This document shows positions 56,920 through 64,000 of a DNA stretch of 64,000 nucleotides, piece after piece. Source of the DNA: Sphingomonas caseinilytica. GTDB lineage: Bacteria > Pseudomonadota > Alphaproteobacteria > Sphingomonadales > Sphingomonadaceae. Where the stretch lies: contig NZ_JAMGBA010000002.1 of the NCBI RefSeq assembly GCF_023516455.1, positions 830,501 to 894,500 on the forward strand, given 5' to 3'. The position numbers were made by a program, and so were the translations under genes. The notes beneath the pieces are model-generated. The model saw only the letters and a program-made list of their open reading frames with translations. It did no database searches and was not told where the DNA came from. How positions within the stretch are numbered: position 1 is the first letter of the stretch; every line of letters begins with the position of its first letter.

Positions 56920-57406
56920 TCATTCCTTCAGGCGCCTTGTCGCGGATGAGAAAGGCGCGGAGCAGCAAGATCACGACGCCGATGCTAATCGCCGCGTCGC
57001 CGACATTAAAGACATAAAACGGCCTGAACGTGCCAAAATGGAGGTCGAGGAAGTCTACCACATATCCGTAGCGCGTCCGATCGACGATATTGCCCAGCGC
57101 TCCGCCCAATACCATTGCCAGCGCAAGCTGGTCGCCGCGGGCCTCTTCCTTGCGAATCCATACAGCGACTCCGACCGCGATCGCGGCGGTGACGGCGACC
57201 AGGATCCAGCGGTGAGTCTCGTTCTGCGCCTGGGCGATTCCAAGGCTGATCCCGCGATTCTCGACCCAGGTGAAATCGAAGAAGGGGAGCAGCTGGATGT
57301 TCTGCACCGCCTCAAGGTTCAGCGGCCCGATGATGTACCATTTGCTGATCTGGTCGACGGCGAAGATCAGCAGCGCAAACAGGTATGCAGTAGTACGCTT
57401 ATCCAT
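56906..57406 (-). CDS. lspA: Lipoprotein signal peptidase II
   Basis: LspA removes signal peptides from prolipoproteins. The 166-residue membrane protein has the catalytic aspartates in GGALGNIVDRTRYGYVVDFL and VFNVGDAAISIGVVIL, and WVENRGISLGIAQ, all conserved in the family. It overlaps ileS by eight bases, the classical ileS-lspA arrangement, and bamF by 14 bases. Confidence 0.97.
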   Translation of the reverse strand: MDKRTTAYLFALLIFAVDQISKWYIIGPLNLEAVQNIQLLPFFDFTWVENRGISLGIAQAQNETHRWILVAVTAAIAVGVAVWIRKEEARGDQLALAMVLGGALGNIVDRTRYGYVVDFLDLHFGTFRPFYVFNVGDAAISIGVVILLLRAFLIRDKAPEGMNEHA

Positions 57407-60296
57407 TCACGACTTCCTCGCAACGCGCACACAGGTCGCCGTCCTCGACGACTTCTGGCAGGAGCCGCCAGCAACGGCCGCATTTGTGATAGCTGGACTT
57501 GGCCACGGACAGCTCATTGCCCCGACTGACTGACGACACAATGAACAGTTCCGCAAGCAATGCCGGGGCGGCATCGCTGGCCACCGTAACCGCAGCTTCC
57601 AGGCTTGATCCCACCACCTTCTCGCGGCGCAGCGGCTCGATCGCTTCGGTCACGCTTTCGCGAAGCTGGCGAAGTTCGGCCCAGCGGGCCTCCAGCGCCG
57701 TGTCTTCCCGCCATTCGGTGTCGATCAACGGCCATTCCAGCAGGTGGACGCTACCTTCTTCCGGATAACGCGTGCCCCACACTTCCTCCGCCGTGAACAC
57801 CAGCACCGGCGCGGCCCAGCGGACCAGCGCATGGAACAGCGTGTCGAGCACCGTCCGATAGGCGCGTCGCCTGGGATCGCTCGGGGCGTCGCAATAGAGG
57901 CAGTCCTTGCGGATATCGAAGTAGAAGGCGCTGAGGTCGTTATTCGCGAAGTCCGTCAGCGCGCGGGTGTAATCGTTGAAGTCGTAATCGCTGACCGCTT
58001 TTCTGAGCCGCGCATCGAGCTCGGACGTCAGCGCCAGCATATAGCGTTCAAGCTCGGGCATCTCGGCGACCGGCAGCCGCTCTTCCTCCGTGAACCCGTC
58101 CAGCGCGCCGAGCAGGTAGCGGAACGTATTGCGCAGCTTGCGATACTGGTCGCCGACGCCGGCCAGGATTTCCTTGCCGATGCGGTGGTCCTCGGTGAAG
58201 TCGACCGACAGCGCCCACAGCCGCAAAATGTCCGCCCCATAATCGCGCATCAGGTCCAGCGGGCTGATCGTATTGCCAAGGCTCTTGGACATTTTCATGC
58301 CCTTGGAATCCATGGTGAAGCCATGGGTCAGCACCTGGTCGTAAGGCGCCCGACCCCGAGTGCCGCAGCTTTGCAGCAGCGACGACTGGAACCAGCCTCG
58401 ATGCTGGTCGCTGCCTTCCAGATACAGGTCGGCGGGCCAGCGCTGCTCCGGCCAGTGCCCGCTTTCCAAGGTGAACACATGGGTGCAGCCACTGTCGAAC
58501 CAGACATCGAGGATGTCGGTCACTTGCTCATAATCGTCGGCGTTATAAGCGTTGCCGAGGTATTCCTGGGCGCGGTTCTCTTCCCACGCGTCGACGCCCT
58601 CGGCCCGAACCGCGGCCACGATCCGCTCGTTGACCTCATGGTCGACCAGCAGCCTGCCGGTCTTCTTCTCGACGAACACGGCGATCGGAACGCCCCAGGC
58701 GCGCTGGCGGGACAGCACCCAGTCCGGGCGGTCCTCAACCATCGATCCGATACGATTGCGGCCCTTTTCGGGGACGAAGCGGGTCTCGCTGATCGCCTTC
58801 AGCGCGAGGCCGCGCAGGGTTGCGGTCTCGTCGGCAACATGCTGCTCGGGATCGAGCAGCGCACCGCCCTCATTTTCCCAGCGCTTCTCGGCCTTCGACT
58901 TCAAGTGATGGAGCCCCAGCGGCTTGTCCATCGCCACGAACCACTGCGGCGTGCAGCGGTAGATGACCTTGGCCTTGGACCGCCAGCTGTGCGGATAGCT
59001 GTGCTGGTAGTCATAGCTTGCCGCGAGCAGCGCCCCGGCGTCGCGCAGGTCGTTGTTGATCGGGCCATCCGGCGCGTTGAACTTGGGATTGATGACACTT
59101 CCCTGGCCACCCAGCCACAGCCAGTCGGACCGATACTTGCCGTCGCCCTCGACCGCAAAGACCGGGTCGATCCCGTTCGCCTTGCATAGTTCGAAATCGT
59201 CTTCGCCATGGTCAGGCGCCATGTGGACCAGCCCGGTACCGCTGTCCGTGGTGACGAACTCGCCCGGCAGGAACGGACGGGGTCGCGCGAAGAAATCGCC
59301 GAGATTGTGCATCGGGTGCCGGGCCACCGAGCCGGCAAGGTCGGTGCCCTTGTACGTCCCAAGCGCGTGTTCTTTAATATCGAACGGCTCGGTCAGTCCT
59401 TCGGCATGTGGGCCCATTCCGGTACGTTCGAAAAAGCCTGCGAGCAGCTCGGTAGCGACGAGGAACTTCCGGCCGTCAGGTTCCGGTGCGCGATACAGGT
59501 GATATTCTACCTCCGGACCGTAGGCGATGCCTTGGTTGACCGGAATCGTCCACGGTGTCGTCGTCCAGACGACTGCATAGGCGCCGACCAGTTCCGGGAT
59601 CGGACTTTCGACGATCTCGAACGCCACATCGATCTGGGTCGAGGTGATGTCTTCATATTCTATCTCGGCTTCGGCCAGCGCGGTCTTCTCGACCGGCGAC
59701 CACATCACCGGCTTGGCGCCGCGATACAGCTGGCCGCTCTCCGCGAACTTGTAGAGCTCGGAGACGATCGTCCCCTCGGCTTCGAAGTTCATGGTGAGGT
59801 AGGGCTGGTCCCACTGGCCAGTGATTCCGAGCCGCTGGAACTGCTCGGTCTGGACCGTCACCCAATGCTCCGCATAGGCGCGGCACTCGGCCCGGAACTC
59901 CTTGATCGGCACCTCGTCCTTGTTGAGCTTTTTCTTGCGATACTGCTCCTCGATCTTCCATTCGATCGGCAGGCCGTGGCAGTCCCAGCCGGGCACATAG
60001 GGCGCGTCCTTCCCCAGCAGCGTCTGGGTGCGGACGACCATGTCCTTCAACGTCTTGTTGAGCGCATGGCCGATGTGGATGTCGCCGTTGGCGTAGGGCG
60101 GGCCATCGTGGAAGATGAACTTCTCGCGCCCCTCGCGGTGCGCACGAACCTGCTCGTAAAGGCCGCTCTCCTGCCATTTGGCAAGGATGACGGGCTCCTT
60201 CTGCGGAAGGCCGGCCTTCATCGGAAAGTCGGTCTTGGGCAGGAAGACGGTGGACCTGTAGTCGGGTTTCACGGGCGTATCAGGCTTATCAGACAT
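57399..60296 (-). CDS. ileS: Isoleucyl-tRNA synthetase
   Basis: A 965-residue class I aminoacyl-tRNA synthetase charging tRNA-Ile. HIGH is at 74-77 (GDIHIGHALN), KMSKS in GMKMSKSLGN, and the C-terminal zinc knuckle CGRCWRLLPEVVEDGDLC. The long insertion between the Rossmann halves is the editing domain (WTTTPWTIPVNQG). The ATG at 60296 is used; longer frames run into low-complexity sequence. It leads the ileS-lspA-bamF unit. Confidence 0.98.
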   Translation of the reverse strand: MSDKPDTPVKPDYRSTVFLPKTDFPMKAGLPQKEPVILAKWQESGLYEQVRAHREGREKFIFHDGPPYANGDIHIGHALNKTLKDMVVRTQTLLGKDAPYVPGWDCHGLPIEWKIEEQYRKKKLNKDEVPIKEFRAECRAYAEHWVTVQTEQFQRLGITGQWDQPYLTMNFEAEGTIVSELYKFAESGQLYRGAKPVMWSPVEKTALAEAEIEYEDITSTQIDVAFEIVESPIPELVGAYAVVWTTTPWTIPVNQGIAYGPEVEYHLYRAPEPDGRKFLVATELLAGFFERTGMGPHAEGLTEPFDIKEHALGTYKGTDLAGSVARHPMHNLGDFFARPRPFLPGEFVTTDSGTGLVHMAPDHGEDDFELCKANGIDPVFAVEGDGKYRSDWLWLGGQGSVINPKFNAPDGPINNDLRDAGALLAASYDYQHSYPHSWRSKAKVIYRCTPQWFVAMDKPLGLHHLKSKAEKRWENEGGALLDPEQHVADETATLRGLALKAISETRFVPEKGRNRIGSMVEDRPDWVLSRQRAWGVPIAVFVEKKTGRLLVDHEVNERIVAAVRAEGVDAWEENRAQEYLGNAYNADDYEQVTDILDVWFDSGCTHVFTLESGHWPEQRWPADLYLEGSDQHRGWFQSSLLQSCGTRGRAPYDQVLTHGFTMDSKGMKMSKSLGNTISPLDLMRDYGADILRLWALSVDFTEDHRIGKEILAGVGDQYRKLRNTFRYLLGALDGFTEEERLPVAEMPELERYMLALTSELDARLRKAVSDYDFNDYTRALTDFANNDLSAFYFDIRKDCLYCDAPSDPRRRAYRTVLDTLFHALVRWAAPVLVFTAEEVWGTRYPEEGSVHLLEWPLIDTEWREDTALEARWAELRQLRESVTEAIEPLRREKVVGSSLEAAVTVASDAAPALLAELFIVSSVSRGNELSVAKSSYHKCGRCWRLLPEVVEDGDLCARCEEVVNG

Positions 60297-60338
60297 CGCG
60301 CGCGGCATTAGCGGGCGGTTTGCCGCTTGCAAACCTTT

Positions 60339-60407
60339 CCGTCATTGCGAGGAGCGCAGCGACGCGGCAATCCAGCCTGGATTGCTTCGCTACGCTCGCA
60401 ATGACGG
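60339..60407. repeat. Intergenic palindromic repeat, copy C, overlapping the ribF 3' end
   Basis: CCGTCATTGCGAG (60339-60351) and CTCGCAATGACGG (60395-60407) are exact complements, with core CAATCCAG (60368-60375) against CTGGATTG (60377-60384). The ribF stop codon lies at 60390-60392, within this element, so its right arm encodes the last residues of RibF. Confidence 0.92.
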
Positions 60408-61328
60408 CATTAGCAACCGCCTCGCCTCTCTCGCATCCGCATCCATCTGCGCCTTCAGCGCATCGAGGCTATCGAACTTCATTTCAGGCCGCAGATAATG
60501 GTGAAGCGCGATCTCGATCGTGCGCCCGTACAGGTCGCCGTCGAAATCGAACAGCACCGCTTCCAGCAATTCGGTAGGCGGATCAAAAGTCGGCCGGACG
60601 CCAAGGTTTGCGACGCCCGCATGCTCGCTGCCGTTATCCAGCGTCACGCGCACCGCATAGATGCCGTACTTGGGTCGAAGATATTTGCCGAGTTCCACAT
60701 TGGCCGTCGGCCAGCCAAGATCGCGGCCGCGCTTGTCGCCATGGATGACGGTGCCCTGGATCGCGAACGGTCGGGTGAGCATCTTTGTCGCGGCTCCGGG
60801 ATCGCCCGCCTGCAGCGCTTCGCGGACCCGGCCGGACGAGATGCGCACGCCGTCGATCAGCACGGCTTCCACCGTCTCTGCACCGATTCCATATGTGGCG
60901 CCTTGCACCCGAAGCACCTCGGCATTGCCACCTCGGCCCTTGCCGAAGGTGAAGTCCTCGCCCGTGACGACTCCCGCGGCGCCGAAGCGATCAGCCAAAA
61001 TCCCGGCGACGAAATCCTCGGCTGTCGTACTGGCCAGCTCGGCGCCGAAGTTGAACACCAGCATCGCGTCCGCGCCCGCCTGGGCGAACAGCCGCTCGCG
61101 CTGGTCCAGCGTGGTCAACCGGAATGGCGGGGTATCCGGCCTGAAGTGGCGAACCGGGTGCGGATCGAAGGTTGCGACGATGACCGGCCGCCGCTCGTGG
61201 GCACCGCGCTGCACCGCCCTGCCGACCACCGCCTGGTGACCGAGGTGAAAGCCATCGAAATTGCCAAGCGCGATGATCGCGCCGCGAAGCTCGTCGGGGA
61301 TCGGCTGGTCATGGAACAGGCGCTGCAT
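60390..61328 (-). CDS. ribF: Bifunctional riboflavin kinase / FAD synthetase
   Basis: RibF converts riboflavin to FMN and then FAD. The 312-residue product has the nucleotidyltransferase N terminus (LGNFDGFHLGHQAVVGRAVQ) and DFTFGKGRGGN, and the flavokinase C-terminal part (GWPTANVELGKYLRPKYGIY, FDFDGDLYGRTIEI). The final residues MPSLRA and the TAG stop are encoded by repeat copy C, so the native C terminus has probably been replaced or extended. It is upstream of ileS on the same strand, the common ribF-ileS order. Confidence 0.96.
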   Translation of the reverse strand: MQRLFHDQPIPDELRGAIIALGNFDGFHLGHQAVVGRAVQRGAHERRPVIVATFDPHPVRHFRPDTPPFRLTTLDQRERLFAQAGADAMLVFNFGAELASTTAEDFVAGILADRFGAAGVVTGEDFTFGKGRGGNAEVLRVQGATYGIGAETVEAVLIDGVRISSGRVREALQAGDPGAATKMLTRPFAIQGTVIHGDKRGRDLGWPTANVELGKYLRPKYGIYAVRVTLDNGSEHAGVANLGVRPTFDPPTELLEAVLFDFDGDLYGRTIEIALHHYLRPEMKFDSLDALKAQMDADAREARRLLMPSLRA

Positions 61329-61702
61329 CGCCGCTTGCCCTAATGGCTAGCGCTTTCGGCGGCAATCTTGGGGAAAATCCTGTCCTACAGGGTACGCGAT
61401 CTGGCATGGACAACGCTCGCTGCTCTTTCTTATCGTCCGCAACCTGTCGAGTTTCCATTCGGATTGCCGTAAGGTCACTAAGGTCGCACGAAATGGCCTA
61501 TGTCCTTGAGACATTTGTGACCTTAAGGGCCAACGGGTCGCTTGACTCTCTTCGGGGCCACTCCTACATGCCCGCCATCCCGTTTCACCGGTTGACCGGC
61601 GGCGCATTCGTGCGCGCGCCGTTTTTCCATTGGAGCGGGTCAACGCTTTGAGATGGGATAGTCGGGTGCCCGCTGTCCTGTGGAGCTAGGAGAATATCGT
61701 TC
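61329..61702. other. 374-base intergenic region upstream of rpsM
   Basis: No gene is supported here. It contains the promoter described separately, a 9-base inverted repeat (TAAGGTCAC at 61470-61478 with GTGACCTTA at 61517-61525), and a long leader to rpsM. Small open frames lack ribosome binding sites. ribF reads away on the other strand. Confidence 0.6.
61542..61570 (+). promoter_or_regulatory. Predicted sigma-70 promoter for rpsM-rpsK-rpoA
   Basis: TTGACT (61542-61547) and TACATG (61565-61570) are separated by 17 bases. The -35 fits the consensus well, the -10 only partly. It is about 135 bases from the rpsM start, leaving a leader typical of ribosomal protein operons. Confidence 0.5.
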
Positions 61703-62071
61703 ATGGCACGTATTGCGGGCGTCAACCTGCCCACCAACAAGCGCGTTGTTATCGCGCTCCAGTATATCCACGGCATTGGCCAGGCCAAAGCCAAGGAAAT
61801 CACCGAGAAGCTGTCGATCGCTCCGGAACGCCGCGTTCAGGACCTGACGGACCAGGAAGTGCTGCACATCCGTGAAGCAATCGATGCCGGATACACCGTC
61901 GAGGGTGACCTTCGTCGTGAGACGGCGATGAACATCAAGCGTTTGATGGACCTCGCCTGCTATCGCGGCCTGCGTCACCGCAAGGGCCTGCCGGTCCGCG
62001 GCCAGCGCACGCACACCAATGCGCGCACTCGCAAGGGCAAGGCCAAGCCGATCGCCGGCAAGAAGAAGTAA
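61703..62071 (+). CDS. rpsM: 30S ribosomal protein S13
   Basis: The 122-residue product has [33 protein letters not shown] and [20 protein letters not shown], all diagnostic of S13, which sits in the 30S head and contacts tRNA. A ribosome binding site (TAGGAG) precedes it. It starts a unit with rpsK and rpoA; adk and secY, commonly upstream, are absent. Confidence 0.99.
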   Translation: MARIAGVNLPTNKRVVIALQYIHGIGQAKAKEITEKLSIAPERRVQDLTDQEVLHIREAIDAGYTVEGDLRRETAMNIKRLMDLACYRGLRHRKGLPVRGQRTHTNARTRKGKAKPIAGKKK

Positions 62072-62140
62072 GCTCGAAGTGAGTGACCGCGTGGGACGCG
62101 GTTGCGAGACCGAGCTCAGCTAAAGATTTAGGGATTTCCT

Positions 62141-62530
62141 ATGGCACAAGCACCACAGCGCATTCGCCGCCGCGAGCGCAAGAACATCACTTCTGGCGTC
62201 GCGCATGTGAACGCCAGCTTCAACAACACCATGATCACCATCACCGACGCGCAGGGCAATGCGATTGCCTGGTCCAGCGCCGGCATGATGGGCTTCAAGG
62301 GCAGCCGTAAGTCCACTCCGTACGCGGCACAGGTCGCGGCGGAAGACGCAGGCCGCAAGGCCGCCGAGCATGGCGTCCGCACCCTCGAAGTCGAAGTGAA
62401 GGGCCCGGGTTCGGGCCGCGAGAGCGCGCTTCGCGCACTCCAGGCGGTCGGTTTCCAGATCACGTCCATCCGCGACGTGACCCCGATCCCGCACAACGGC
62501 GTCCGCCCGTCCAAGCGCCGCCGCGTCTGA
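62141..62530 (+). CDS. rpsK: 30S ribosomal protein S11
   Basis: A 129-residue S11. [20 protein letters not shown] and the C-terminal [16 protein letters not shown] are family hallmarks. It forms part of the platform of the 30S subunit. It follows rpsM by 69 bases. Confidence 0.99.
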   Translation: MAQAPQRIRRRERKNITSGVAHVNASFNNTMITITDAQGNAIAWSSAGMMGFKGSRKSTPYAAQVAAEDAGRKAAEHGVRTLEVEVKGPGSGRESALRALQAVGFQITSIRDVTPIPHNGVRPSKRRRV

Positions 62531-62535
62531 CCGTT

Positions 62536-62560
62536 TCGCCCGAACTCATCCTTCGGGCGA
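62536..62560 (+). other. Hairpin between rpsK and rpoA
   Basis: TCGCCCGAA (62536-62544) pairs perfectly with TTCGGGCGA (62552-62560) around a seven-base loop. There is no T-tract, so it is more likely an RNA processing or attenuation structure than a strong terminator. Confidence 0.5.
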
Positions 62561-62634
62561 GTGGTTGGAAAGAAAGTAGTTCAAAATCAGGAGTTTAGCG
62601 GGACGCCGCGACTCCGCACTGCCAAGGAAGAAAC

Positions 62635-63711
62635 ATGGCCGTCAACGCAAAGAACTGGCAGGAACTCAAGAAGCCGAACGCTCTGGAGCGCAAGCCCGGC
62701 ACCGACGTTCGCCGCAAGGCGGTGTTCGTGGCCGAGCCGCTGGAGCGCGGTTTCGGCATGACGCTCGGCAACAGCCTGCGCCGCGTGCTCCTGAGCTCGC
62801 TGCAGGGCGCCGCCGTCACCTCGATCAAGATCGAAGGCGTGCTTCATGAGTTCTCGAGCCTCGCAGGGGTTCGCGAGGACGTTACCGACATCATCCTCAA
62901 CGTGAAGCAGATCGCGCTGAAGATGGAAGGCGAAGGCCCGAAGCGGCTTCAGCTGTCGGCCACTGGCCCGGGCGAAGTCACCGCCGGCCAGATCGCCACC
63001 ACCGGCGACATCGAAGTCACCAATCCGGAACTGGTCATCTGCCACCTGGACGATGGCGCGACGCTCAACATGGAGCTGACCGCGGACGTCGGTAAGGGCT
63101 ATGTCCCGGCCGCCGCCAACCGTCCGGCCGATGCGCCGATCGGCCTGATCCCGGTTGACGCTCTCTACGGTCCGGTCCGCCAGGTCGCCTACAAGGTGGA
63201 AAACACCCGCGTCGGCCAGGAACTGGACTATGACAAGCTGACCCTGACCATCGAGACTGACGGCACGATCACGCCGGAAGACTCGCTGGGCTACGCCGCC
63301 AAGATCCTTCAGGACCAGCTGCAGCTGTTCGTCCACTTCGACGACAGCCAGATCCGCATGGCTCCGGCCGCCGGCGTGGTTGGCACCGCTGGTGTCCCGG
63401 GAGCACCGGAAGGCGCAACCACCGACACCAACCAGCTCAACCGCTACCTCCTCAAGAAGGTCGATGAGCTGGAACTGTCGGTCCGCAGCGCCAACTGCCT
63501 GAAGAACGACAACATCATCTACATCGGCGACCTGGTCCAGAAGACCGAGGCCGAGATGCTCCGCACGCCGAACTTCGGCCGCAAGAGCCTCAACGAGATC
63601 AAGGAAGTCCTTGCCTCGATGGGCCTGCGCCTCGGCATGGACATCCCAGGCTGGCCGCCGGAAAACATCGAAGAGATGGCCAAGAAGCTCGAACAAGAGC
63701 TCCTGGGTTAA
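62635..63711 (+). CDS. rpoA: RNA polymerase subunit alpha
   Basis: A 358-residue alpha subunit. The N-terminal domain (about 1-240) includes [20 protein letters not shown] for dimerisation and beta binding; the C-terminal domain (about 280-345) includes [17 protein letters not shown] and [19 protein letters not shown], which contact UP elements and activators. It is the last gene before a strong terminator; rplQ does not follow in the visible sequence. Confidence 0.99.
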   Translation: MAVNAKNWQELKKPNALERKPGTDVRRKAVFVAEPLERGFGMTLGNSLRRVLLSSLQGAAVTSIKIEGVLHEFSSLAGVREDVTDIILNVKQIALKMEGEGPKRLQLSATGPGEVTAGQIATTGDIEVTNPELVICHLDDGATLNMELTADVGKGYVPAAANRPADAPIGLIPVDALYGPVRQVAYKVENTRVGQELDYDKLTLTIETDGTITPEDSLGYAAKILQDQLQLFVHFDDSQIRMAPAAGVVGTAGVPGAPEGATTDTNQLNRYLLKKVDELELSVRSANCLKNDNIIYIGDLVQKTEAEMLRTPNFGRKSLNEIKEVLASMGLRLGMDIPGWPPENIEEMAKKLEQELLG

Positions 63712-63741
63712 AGCCCAGCCGCTTTTTCAGTTTGCGTAAAG

Positions 63742-63772
63742 AAGGGTCGTGGCGAAAGCCGCGGCCCTTTTT
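63742..63772 (+). terminator. Rho-independent terminator after rpoA
   Basis: AAGGGTCGTGGC pairs with GCCGCGGCCCTT (two G-T wobbles) around a GAAA tetraloop, followed by TTTTT. It lies 31 bases after the rpoA stop and is the clearest intrinsic terminator in the window. Confidence 0.92.
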
Positions 63773-63879
63773 GCTTGGGCTCCGGTGACAGGGCGGGCCT
63801 CGCATCGGACAGGCCGAGCGCCCGCGTCCAACTGCCACTCGTTCATTACCTTTCCCCGAAGATCGAGGAGTGTACGAGT

Positions 63880-64000
63880 ATGAAACTCATTCTTGCGGCC
63901 ATCGCCGCTGCCGGCCTAGCCGCGCCCGCCATGTCACAGGGCGTGGGCGGAATCATCCTGACAAACACCGAATTCCAGGGTGGATTCAGCAACAACGGCC
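63880..64000 (+). CDS. Start of a secreted protein of unknown function (3' end outside window)
   Basis: The ATG at 63880 follows GAGGAG (63865-63870) at good spacing. The first 40 codons read a signal peptide (KLILAAIAAAGLAAPAMSQ) and the start of a mature region (GVGGIILTNTEFQGGFSNNG). The gene is cut by the window, so no family can be assigned. It follows the rpoA terminator and is therefore a separate transcription unit. Confidence 0.7.
   Translation, partial: MKLILAAIAAAGLAAPAMSQGVGGIILTNTEFQGGFSNNG

Noticed and set aside
57744-60311. Long plus-strand frames opposite ileS (481 and 367 codons)
   Set aside because: They are antisense shadows of a gene with all class I synthetase motifs, and their translations have no recognisable features.
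62587-63696. A 369-codon minus-strand frame opposite rpoA
   Set aside because: It is the antisense of a fully conserved essential gene and shows no independent coding signal.

Overview
The window is 64 kb of GC-rich (about 64% by eye), densely packed chromosomal DNA. It most likely comes from an alphaproteobacterium of the order Sphingomonadales (Sphingomonas/Sphingomicrobium-like). Reasons: a CtrA-type DNA-binding domain, a BamF-type (DUF3035) lipoprotein next to lspA and ileS, PstA/PstC with the long alphaproteobacterial insertions, a plant/alpha-type glutamate-cysteine ligase, a TonB-dependent receptor, the NHEJ pair Ku-LigD, and gene order typical of that group. I see no phage, insertion sequence, transposase, plasmid function, rRNA operon or CRISPR array. 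Genus is an inference.

Layout. 0-5 kb: end of an NDUFA9-like gene, a secreted aspartic protease-PDZ protein, a DUF2975/XRE pair, tRNA-Leu(CAG), a small ABM-fold protein and a GlxA/FtrA-type regulator. 4.6-9 kb: azlCD amino-acid exporter, a DUF1772 membrane protein, a secreted FGE-fold protein lacking the FGE cysteines, and the msrB/nitronate monooxygenase pair. 9.1-11.3 kb: a TIR-membrane-TolB-like-TPR protein followed by a 48-residue protein made of a repeated decapeptide. 11.3-16.5 kb: PilZ-glpK, gamma carbonic anhydrase, an unknown membrane protein, an AlkA-type glycosylase and rlmB. 16.6-24 kb: a complete phosphate regulon, phoR / Pho box / pstSCAB-phoU-phoB, all on the minus strand. 24-26 kb: small regulators and tRNA-Tyr and tRNA-Gly. 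26.2-29.6 kb: ku-ligD.

29.6-45.8 kb: penicillin-acylase family enzyme, prolyl aminopeptidase, TonB receptor, gshA, rsmE, GNAT, HAD, ubiA, pmbA, subtilase, CoA-binding protein, mrp and hflKC. 45.9-55.9 kb: degP, HerA-like ATPase, small secreted proteins, OPT transporter, panE, queF, ung, sseA. 55.9-61.3 kb: a CtrA-like DNA-binding protein without receiver, then ribF, ileS, lspA and bamF on the minus strand. 61.7-64 kb: rpsM-rpsK-rpoA with a clear terminator, then the start of a secreted protein.

Three themes stand out. (1) Signalling proteins with rearranged domains: TIR-TolB-TPR, a receiver-less CtrA-like factor, a PhoR with no membrane anchor, and a LuxR-type HTH tethered by a C-terminal helix. 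(2) Two families of intergenic palindromic repeats, one of which supplies the stop codon of ribF. (3) RNA-level signals: a triple-unit Pho box in front of pstS, and a leader before the HerA-like gene in which one segment can pair either with a hairpin arm or with the ribosome binding site. The least explained items are the decapeptide-repeat protein beside the TIR gene and the CtrA-like factor.
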